A stretch of DNA of 50,770 bases, from positions 1 through 50,770 of the forward strand of contig NVXR01000020.1 of NCBI GenBank assembly GCA_002733995.1. Reading direction: 5' to 3'. The stretch comes from Desulfotalea sp. (lineage in GTDB: Bacteria; Desulfobacterota; Desulfobulbia; Desulfobulbales; Desulfocapsaceae). This document shows, in pieces, positions 44,274 to 50,770 of this stretch (positions are counted from its first letter, which is position 1; each line of letters begins with the position of its first letter). The notes under the pieces were generated by a model, which saw only the letters and a program-made list of their open reading frames with translations, searched no databases and was not told where the DNA came from. The position numbers and the translations under genes are program-made.

Positions 44274-46496
44274 TTACGGATCTACACCGTCTGAAAAGGG
44301 AAGCAAAAAGGTAAATATTGCCCCGCATGGCTCATTCTGCTCTGCCCACACCCTACCATTATGATCTTCAATTATACGTTTACAGATAGCCAGACCAAGC
44401 CCCACCCCTCCTCCTGGTTGTTTCTTGTTCTCTCCCTGTACGAATTTATCAAAAACTAGTTCGAGTTCCTCCTCCGCAATGCCAATTCCTTGGTCGATAA
44501 TTCTGACCTTCCATGCGGGGAGCATAGTCCCATCAATATTGATATGATCTGTACCAATATCGATATAGATATCCTGACCTGGTGCTGAAAATTTAATGGC
44601 ATTAGAAAGAAGATTTCTAAGTACCTGGAAAATCCGTATCTGATTATAATTTGACAATAATGAAAAGAGTGGCTGCTGATAAATTAGGGTAATATTACGC
44701 TCATCCATCATCGCCCTAAACTCAGAAACGATTTGTCCCACATCTTCACCAAGATCATACTCCTGAAAATCTGTACAGGCCGGCAGTGCTTCCAATGTAC
44801 TGAGGTCAAGTAAATCATTGAGTAACTCTAGCAGCAGATCTCCACTTGTGACTATCATTTTAAAATACGACTCAAGTTTTTCCCAGTCTTTCACGCTTGC
44901 TCGTTTTTCACCGAGTCGAGCAAAACAAAGAATTGAATGCATAGGGGTTCTTAATTCGTGGGACATTGAAGCAAGAAATTCAGATTTTGCCTCGTTGGCA
45001 AGCTGCGCAGTCTGGAGCGTTTTCTGCAATGTGGAAACATCTGTGCAGATACCTGCAGTGGCATAAATAGTATGGTCACTATTTTTTAACGGAAATTTAT
45101 GAACAAGGAGATTACGTTCGTACCCCCCAAGCTGAAACGTGCCTTTCACTTCAACCGACTCGCCAGAGACAGCAATTTCAGAATCACGAAAACTGAAGAA
45201 TTTGGCGACGTTCACCTCAAACACATCAAAATCGCTTTTACCTTTCAGCTCATCTCGGGTCTTGCCACAGATCTTCTCAAATGTCTCATTAACAGCGATG
45301 TAATGTCCCTGTAGATCCTTGCAGTAAAGTGGTAATTCAATTCCTCGCAAAATTGCCTTCATATAGACATCACTATCTGTCAGAGACTGTTGCTTTAGAT
45401 TGCGTTGGGCTCTCGCTGCCGTACTATCAGTTCTATCCCGCAGGGTCAGAAACAACACATTCTGATCAAACCAAAGAACCCGCCGGAGATTAATGCGCAC
45501 ATAATAGTCCTTGCTTTTCAACCTCATCCAGCAAGAAAAGGAACAGGCTTTTCCTTTTTTCGCCTTTTCAAAGTGATCGCGAATAGCGCCATTAATGCCC
45601 TCTTGGCCCTGTAGAATCTCTGCGAGTGCCTTTCCCACAACCTCCTCAGACAACTCTTCCATGAAATTAAGCATCGTCTGATTAACCTCAAGAATCTTTG
45701 CGTCTAAATCGGCTATAATAATTCCATCATAGGAATAGTCGAACAACTGACGCATTTTCGCCTCTGCACTTTCGGTCTCCAGCTCCCTTTTAAGATTTTT
45801 TTTCATCACAGCCTCTACATCTGTCATCGATTGTGATAGCTGGTAGGTCTGTTCCTTATAGAGAAAGGTGGTCAGGATATTGTTCCAAAACTGCTCATTC
45901 CAAAATTTGAGCTGGCATATGTTAAAAATCATGAAAAACACCATAGCCGCCACAACAGGATATAACGCTGAAGAACCAGCGACCCCAGCAACAACAATAC
46001 TAGGCCCAAAGGCACAGCACAGATACGTCAGGGCGAGTTTTCTCCACATAAAAAAACTCGAGACAGAACCAGCAGCAATGCCCACCGAGACCATAAGAAT
46101 CAATATAACGGGAAATTCGAAGCTATAGTGATAAATAAATAATCCGGAAATCACACCCCATAGAGCTGCCATTGTAATAGCGCTGTAAAAGAGCAACCGC
46201 AGGGACTTTTCTCTGTAGCAATCTGTATTGTGTAAGATATTATAAAGTGCGTAGGAGCGTGAAGAAACGGCGATGAGCATCAGAGAACATAGCAATATTG
46301 AGAGGTGGGGCATGAACGTGTAATATCCAGAACTCAACAACATCAAGATGAGAAAAAAAGGAATGATCACCGTTCCCAAGATCGCTTGTTTTGCAAGCTC
46401 CTGAGAAACCTTCAGGAGTAGGGCATCCCTGTCTTCCTTACAGAGCGAGACACCTCTTTGTTTTCCAACCCTTCTGATATCGCGAAATACTATCAT
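44274..46496 (-). CDS. Orphan membrane sensor histidine kinase with two PAS domains
   Basis: About 740 residues. Six or more membrane helices (about 35-200), a short coiled segment, then PAS 1 (YDGIIIADLDAKILEVNQTML), PAS 2 (LYCKDLQGHYIAVNETFE) and a kinase core. The core has the phospho-accepting His in SMSHELRTPMHSILCF, N-box LRNLLSNAIKFS, G1 IIDQGIGI and G2 GGGVGLGLAICKRI. The start chosen is the ATG at 46496, which has AGAAGG upstream; 46532 is also in frame. No receiver gene is adjacent. It is convergent with the ABC operon, and the link to it is uncertain. Confidence 0.88.
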   Translation of the reverse strand: MIVFRDIRRVGKQRGVSLCKEDRDALLLKVSQELAKQAILGTVIIPFFLILMLLSSGYYTFMPHLSILLCSLMLIAVSSRSYALYNILHNTDCYREKSLRLLFYSAITMAALWGVISGLFIYHYSFEFPVILILMVSVGIAAGSVSSFFMWRKLALTYLCCAFGPSIVVAGVAGSSALYPVVAAMVFFMIFNICQLKFWNEQFWNNILTTFLYKEQTYQLSQSMTDVEAVMKKNLKRELETESAEAKMRQLFDYSYDGIIIADLDAKILEVNQTMLNFMEELSEEVVGKALAEILQGQEGINGAIRDHFEKAKKGKACSFSCWMRLKSKDYYVRINLRRVLWFDQNVLFLTLRDRTDSTAARAQRNLKQQSLTDSDVYMKAILRGIELPLYCKDLQGHYIAVNETFEKICGKTRDELKGKSDFDVFEVNVAKFFSFRDSEIAVSGESVEVKGTFQLGGYERNLLVHKFPLKNSDHTIYATAGICTDVSTLQKTLQTAQLANEAKSEFLASMSHELRTPMHSILCFARLGEKRASVKDWEKLESYFKMIVTSGDLLLELLNDLLDLSTLEALPACTDFQEYDLGEDVGQIVSEFRAMMDERNITLIYQQPLFSLLSNYNQIRIFQVLRNLLSNAIKFSAPGQDIYIDIGTDHINIDGTMLPAWKVRIIDQGIGIAEEELELVFDKFVQGENKKQPGGGVGLGLAICKRIIEDHNGRVWAEQNEPCGAIFTFLLPFSDGVDP

Positions 46497-46532
46497 CTCC
46501 ACCCTTCTCTTCAGATTCCACAAAATGTCCAT

Positions 46533-46882
46533 CTACGGATTTAGCAACTTGCAACACTACAAGTGTAACAAAATAATTACCCCATGCTTTCCCATGGCAT
46601 TCTTATGCATTTAATCTTTTTTTTCAACATCAGCATGACGATCAGTCAAGAGGCAAGTGACATTTATGCACCCAGACATCGTCCTGTGACAGCAGACAGC
46701 CCAAACACATTTACCGTTAGGCAAATACACAATAATCATCACAAACACTTATACATAAATTAAACTAACATTATTAAATACCCTCTACTCTAACCCAGAA
46801 AATACGCCCATTTTCCCATTGATCTCAATGATATCAGGACATTTTGACCGCTTCATTTATTCCTCCACTGGCAATCTATTGC
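46533..46882. other. Gene-free region between the kinase and pckG
   Basis: AT-rich sequence without an ORF. It should hold the kinase promoter on the minus strand; I could not pick one with confidence. Confidence 0.4.
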
Positions 46883-46911
46883 TTGACGGGTAATACAAAC
46901 ATTCATATTAT
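46883..46911 (+). promoter_or_regulatory. Sigma-70-type promoter of pckG
   Basis: TTGACG (46883-46888), 17 bases, then TATTAT (46906-46911). It leaves a leader of about 75 bases before the AAGGAG ribosome site and ATG at 46993. Confidence 0.7.
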
Positions 46912-46992
46912 ATCAGCGTTTGATTGTTCTTAAATTATGAGTTTTTTAAATATAAATGGTGTGAGCTTAGCTAAGTGTAAAAGGAGCATGGA

Positions 46993-48945
46993 ATGCTTGA
47001 ATTAAAACAGGGCGAAGATATTCTTGAAGGCGTCGGCGGTATCAGAAACATTTCTGAAGCCCAAGCAATATTCAGCAGCACAATCGACAGTGTCAATAGA
47101 GAGAAGCTGAATAGAATTACTAATGAAGAAGCGTTAATTAAAATTGCGAACGCCATATCTATGTGTCGGCCTGATAATGTATTTATCAACACCGGAACAC
47201 CAGAAGACGTTCAATGGATCCGTGACTATTCGCTGCAACAAGGCGAAGAGAAAAAACTTGCTAAAGCAGGGCACACCATCCACTACGACCTGCCGCAGGA
47301 CCAAGCGCGCCTCGTGAAACAAACCTTCTACATTATCAACGAAGGCGATAACATGAGCTCGCTTGCAAAAACGATCCTGCGAGACGAAGCAACAGAATAT
47401 ATAAAAGAATTTATGCCAGGAATAATGGCAGGTAAAACCCTCATGGTTGGCTTCTACAGCCGTGGACCTGTTGGTGCTGAAGCAACTATGCCTGCCATTG
47501 AAATTTCTTCATCAGGCTACGTACTACACTCAGCCGAGCTATTGTACAGAAACCGCTTTGCAGATTTTGACGCCGAGGCTAAACGCACGGGCATCTTCTT
47601 TACCAACATTCACTCCGAAGGAAACAACACTTCTGAAGATGTTCCAAATGCAAGAATTTTGATGGATCGCAGCTGGTTCACCACCTATTCCACATTTTGT
47701 ACCTACGCAGGCAACACACTCCTCCTTAAAAAAGGAAATCACAGATTTAGCGTAGACTACGCAACATATTATAAGATAGAAGAACAACTTTCAGAACATA
47801 TGTTTATCACTGGCATGACCGGCCCCGGCGGACGCAAGACATTCTTTGCTGGTGCTGCGCCTTCCGGTTGCGGAAAAACAACCACAGCCATGGTAGGCTC
47901 GGACTTTATCGGCGACGATTTAGCCCAATTCTGGATTGATAAAGAGGGATGGTTACGAGCAATAAATCCTGAAAAAGGTATCTTTGGAATAGTCGAAGAC
48001 GTTAACCGCGAAGGTGACCCAAACCTCATGGATTGCCTCCGTGGAGATGGAACTGAGGTTATTTGGTCCAATGTACTCATTAACGATGGAGTACCATATT
48101 GGGTTGGAAATGGCGAAGAGTGCCCCTCCGATGGTATCAACTTTCAGGGCGAGTGGACAAAAGGCAAAACTGACGCTAACGGTAAACTCATCCCAATGTC
48201 CCACAAGAATTCAAGATGTACCCTCGTTGCCACCGCCATAGCAAACCATGCAACAGAACTTTCTGAAAACCCCGAAGGCGCACCTGTAAAGGTAATCACC
48301 TACTCGGGAAGAGACTCTGATACCATGCCACCTGTCTGGGTTGCGAAAACTGCAAATGCCGGAGTTGCCATTGGTGCCTCTATCGTCTCAAAGGCAACTG
48401 CAATGGAAGTCGGAGCCACAGGGGTTAACAGACAACCTTGGGCCAATGCCCCATTTATCCCAGGCGCTCTTGCAGACTACATGAAAGCACAGTTTATTTT
48501 CTTTAATTCCTCAAAGTTTAACGCGACGACTCGTCCAGTTATGGCGGGACTCAACTATTTCCTCAGTCAGGAAAACAGGGGTGGCCAAGGGCCAGCTCTT
48601 CTTGGTGAAAAAAAGGATGTTAAAGTTTGGCTTGGCTGGCTTGAGCTCTTCGCCAACGGTGACGTTGACGCAGTGACCACTCCCATTGGCTTTATACCTA
48701 AGTATGAAGATTTGGTGCCACTATTTACCAGCATTGATAAAGAATATCCAATAGAGCTATACAACATGCAATTCTCTCTTTATGTTGATAAAATAATAGC
48801 GAGAATTGAACTCCAACACGAAGCGTACAGCAAAGAACCAAACATTCCTCAGACACTTTTTGATATCTACGAGATTCAGAAAAATGAGCTATTACAACTC
48901 AAGGAAAAATTTGGTCCTATTGTTAAAATCGAACAACTGAACTAA
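46993..48945 (+). CDS. pckG: Phosphoenolpyruvate carboxykinase (GTP type)
   Basis: A 650-residue enzyme interconverting oxaloacetate and PEP with a nucleotide, central to gluconeogenesis. The GTP-class markers are YAGNTLLLKKGNHR, the P-loop APSGCGKTTTAM with the reactive Cys kept, the metal site GDDLAQFW and GRDSDTMPPV. The P-loop differs from the common PSACGKTNLAM, and the protein is longer than usual, so it belongs to a diverged branch; nucleotide preference is not certain. AAGGAG lies six bases before the ATG. Single-gene unit. Confidence 0.92.
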   Translation: MLELKQGEDILEGVGGIRNISEAQAIFSSTIDSVNREKLNRITNEEALIKIANAISMCRPDNVFINTGTPEDVQWIRDYSLQQGEEKKLAKAGHTIHYDLPQDQARLVKQTFYIINEGDNMSSLAKTILRDEATEYIKEFMPGIMAGKTLMVGFYSRGPVGAEATMPAIEISSSGYVLHSAELLYRNRFADFDAEAKRTGIFFTNIHSEGNNTSEDVPNARILMDRSWFTTYSTFCTYAGNTLLLKKGNHRFSVDYATYYKIEEQLSEHMFITGMTGPGGRKTFFAGAAPSGCGKTTTAMVGSDFIGDDLAQFWIDKEGWLRAINPEKGIFGIVEDVNREGDPNLMDCLRGDGTEVIWSNVLINDGVPYWVGNGEECPSDGINFQGEWTKGKTDANGKLIPMSHKNSRCTLVATAIANHATELSENPEGAPVKVITYSGRDSDTMPPVWVAKTANAGVAIGASIVSKATAMEVGATGVNRQPWANAPFIPGALADYMKAQFIFFNSSKFNATTRPVMAGLNYFLSQENRGGQGPALLGEKKDVKVWLGWLELFANGDVDAVTTPIGFIPKYEDLVPLFTSIDKEYPIELYNMQFSLYVDKIIARIELQHEAYSKEPNIPQTLFDIYEIQKNELLQLKEKFGPIVKIEQLN

Positions 48946-48953
48946 CGTTAACA

Positions 48954-48981
48954 CCTTGAGCCCGGTATCCCGGGCTCAAGG
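48954..48981 (+). terminator. Terminator hairpin after pckG
   Basis: CCTTGAGCCCGG pairs perfectly with CCGGGCTCAAGG around a TATC loop, eight bases past the stop. The T run behind it is poor (TCCCTGTTT) but the stem is very stable. Confidence 0.8.
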
Positions 48982-49229
48982 TCCCTGTTTATGAGCACAT
49001 CAGGCAATCCATCTCCCAACGACACACAAGAGGCAAAGTTACGATCTCTTACCAGTATCGGTAGGTGTCAACGTTGTTTTCGCCTAATCGGGTATTATTA
49101 GTTAAGTAATCATTAGGTTGACTACCCACTCCAGTCAAAGCCAACTCCTCCGACGAGCGCAATCTTAAGACCCATTCTCAGAGTTGACTTTGACTTTCGT
49201 TCTCATTGGCTCAAGTACTTTGTTTTAAA

Positions 49230-50321
49230 TTATGCTGCCATTTGCATTTCAGTACTCCTTGAGGGTCGATTGATAGGATTGAGTTCTACTGTCGCCTTAT
49301 GGTCCCAGTTTCGTATGTTGCCGGACCATCGTTCTGGGTGCCGTTTTTTTGCCTCTTTATAGACACGTTTTCTATACTCTAAGATAGCTATATCTATACC
49401 ATCATGTCGTTGTTCTGGTGTAACAAACTTTAAGCCACTGTGTCGATGCAACTTGTTATACCAAGAACAAAAGGATGCAACCCATCGACGTGCTGAATCA
49501 AGAGTCTCAAATGGTTGTGTCGGATATGCTGGTACATACTTCAGTGTTTTAAAAAGGGCCTCAGAAAAGGGATTGTCATTACTCACGGCAGGCCTGCTAA
49601 AAGATGGAATAACGCCCATTTTATGCATCGTTGCAAGCATTGTTGCACCTTTCATCGGACTGCCATTGTCTGAGTGCAGAACAAGTTCATGATTGAGAGG
49701 TAAAGCCTCAGCAAATCGAGCCTTACGTAGGACATCAGCTGCTTGTTCAGAAGACTCATTAACATACACTTCCCAGCCAACAACTTTTCGGCTATAAATA
49801 TCCATGAACAAATAAAGATAATAAAACTGTCCTCTTACGGCGCTGGCTAAATATGTAATGTCCCAGGACCACACTTGGTTAGATCCCGTTGCCGCATAAG
49901 ATCTTGGTTTCATTTTTGCCATTGGTTTTGCGCTATGTCCGCGATGGTGCAACTGATTCTCTTGTCTGAGAATACGATAAAAACTGCTCTCTGATGCTAA
50001 AAAGACACCCTTATCTGCTAGAGCTGGGACAATTTGTTTTGGTGGTTGATTTCTGAATTCTTCAGTATTGCAAACAGCAAGGATATCATCTCTTTCCTTC
50101 TTGCTGAGTTTGTTGACGGGGGCATTCTTTGTTGTTTGCCTTTGATCAGCTAGACCTCTAACACGCCAATTTTGTAACGTTCGTGATGTAATGCCTACAA
50201 TTTCACAAGCTAGATGCTGACGAGCACCATGAAGCATTGCTAAAGATATTATTTTTATGGCCACCTGACGTCTTTCTGAAGAGACTAGTCTTCCTCGTTT
50301 GCCCCCCAGGTGGCATTCCAC
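49230..50321 (-). CDS. IS3-family transposase OrfB (DDE integrase core)
   Basis: 363 residues in its own frame. The N-terminal helix-turn-helix (VGITSRTLQNWR) is followed by an rve integrase core with Asp in WSWDITYL, Asp in LHSDNGSPM and Glu in NPFSEALFKTLKY, the DDE triad. It has no ribosome site of its own and would be made mainly as an OrfAB fusion by -1 frameshifting at 50321-50327. Intact. Confidence 0.92.
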   Translation of the reverse strand: MECHLGGKRGRLVSSERRQVAIKIISLAMLHGARQHLACEIVGITSRTLQNWRVRGLADQRQTTKNAPVNKLSKKERDDILAVCNTEEFRNQPPKQIVPALADKGVFLASESSFYRILRQENQLHHRGHSAKPMAKMKPRSYAATGSNQVWSWDITYLASAVRGQFYYLYLFMDIYSRKVVGWEVYVNESSEQAADVLRKARFAEALPLNHELVLHSDNGSPMKGATMLATMHKMGVIPSFSRPAVSNDNPFSEALFKTLKYVPAYPTQPFETLDSARRWVASFCSWYNKLHRHSGLKFVTPEQRHDGIDIAILEYRKRVYKEAKKRHPERWSGNIRNWDHKATVELNPINRPSRSTEMQMAA

Positions 50322-50770
50322 TTTTTTGACAATACCAATAGAGCAGCTGTTTCAGCCAATGCTTTATCTTTTCGATTTAACTCCCGTGTCAATTTTTTGA
50401 TTTGTTGTTTATCTTCGCGGCGATGTATCGTTTGAATTTTATTTTGCAGACTGCTGTTTTGATATCCTGACAGTGCAGCACTTTTCCATTGATCAATTTG
50501 CTCTTTATAGAGACCTTTCCCTCGACAATATTCGCTCAATTGGATCTCATTGAAAGAGGCTGTAGCTATGACTACAGCTAACTTATCCTCAGCTGTCCAT
50601 TCTTTTGATTTTGTTTTATTTGCAGGCACCACCACTCCTTGATTAAGATAATAGTTTTTCCATTTGTAGAGTGTAACATCTGAAACTCCTGTGTCTCTAG
50701 ATAATTGCGAGACTGATACCAGGTGAGGTGGCATCATCTTCCTGACAACTGCTTCTTTGAATTCCTCTGA
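50285..50770 (-). CDS. IS3-family transposase OrfA (partial)
   Basis: A helix-turn-helix protein (VSQLSRDTGVSDVTLYKWKNYY) with a C-terminal leucine-rich coil (KKLTRELNRKDKALAETAALLVL). The frame stays open from the ATG at 50737 to the window edge and reads SEEFKEAVVRKM, typical of the true OrfA N-terminus, so the real start lies beyond 50770. It overlaps orfB by 37 bases. Confidence 0.88.
   Translation of the reverse strand, partial: SEEFKEAVVRKMMPPHLVSVSQLSRDTGVSDVTLYKWKNYYLNQGVVVPANKTKSKEWTAEDKLAVVIATASFNEIQLSEYCRGKGLYKEQIDQWKSAALSGYQNSSLQNKIQTIHRREDKQQIKKLTRELNRKDKALAETAALLVLSKKWNATWGANEED
50321..50327 (-). promoter_or_regulatory. Programmed -1 frameshift site A-AAA-AAG
   Basis: On the minus strand the heptamer AAAAAAG lies in the orfA frame as TCA AAA AAG. 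A -1 slip joins it to the OrfB frame (KKVECHLGG). This is the classical IS3 slippery sequence. Confidence 0.85.

Larger units (their letters stand above)
49230..50770 (-). mobile_element. IS3-family insertion sequence (incomplete at window end)
   Basis: Two overlapping transposase frames in the IS3 arrangement occupy the minus strand. The inner terminus lies somewhere in 48982-49229, and I could not fix it without the other end. That stretch contains repeated GTTGACT words (49117 and 49183) but no gene. The other terminus is beyond the window. Confidence 0.85.

Noticed and set aside
49067..49095. TGTCAACGTTG as the inner end of the IS3 element
   Set aside because: The partner inverted repeat lies outside the window, so the boundary cannot be confirmed.

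Overview
The window looks like chromosome of a sulfate-reducing member of the Desulfobacterota, probably Desulfobulbales and close to Desulfotalea. The basis is an intact dissimilatory aprBA plus qmoABC locus, fairly low-GC coding sequence, and ribosomal, EF-Tu and rib genes of that character. The genus is an inference from general protein character; no database was searched.

Layout. 1-4.2 kb is a degraded accessory edge: the end of one alpha/beta hydrolase, the front of a second one cut by a complete IS21-family element (1219-3702), then a short transporter-like remnant. 4.2-9.7 kb (minus strand) is a classic translation operon: tRNA-Thr, tRNA-Tyr, tRNA-Gly, tRNA-Thr, tuf, rpmG, tRNA-Trp, secE, nusG, rplK, rplA, an L10 leader, rplJ and rplL. 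It has a clear promoter and a terminal hairpin, and rpoBC do not follow. 9.9-17.5 kb (minus) holds the adenylylsulfate reductase genes aprBA and their membrane electron donor complex qmoABC, each unit followed by a hairpin terminator. 17.8-26.9 kb (minus) carries ftsK, the riboflavin genes ribE-ribBA-ribH with nusB, a TPR/HEAT/TPR trio and ribF. tRNA-Leu lies divergently at 27.0 kb.

27.7-33.4 kb is a tripartite tricarboxylate transporter (tctCBA) divergent from a CitA/CitB-type two-component pair that probably controls it. 33.6-44.2 kb is the most unusual part. A sigma-54 activator with a cysteine-rich N-terminal sensor region is divergent from eight co-directional genes: a short-chain dehydrogenase, two proteins resembling the split glycine decarboxylase (GcvPA/GcvPB) but with altered active-site motifs and no GcvT, GcvH or Lpd beside them, an AcoX/COG3199 ATP-NAD-kinase-like protein, and a complete polar amino acid ABC transporter. 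A sigma-54-type promoter (GG-N10-GC) and an array of TGACA repeats lie in the divergent gap. I read this as an uncharacterised, sigma-54-controlled import and catabolism system for an amino-acid-like compound.

44.3-46.5 kb is an orphan multi-PAS sensor kinase. 47-48.9 kb is a GTP-type PEP carboxykinase with its own promoter and terminator. 49.2 kb to the end is an IS3-family element with a -1 frameshift site; its orfA runs off the window.
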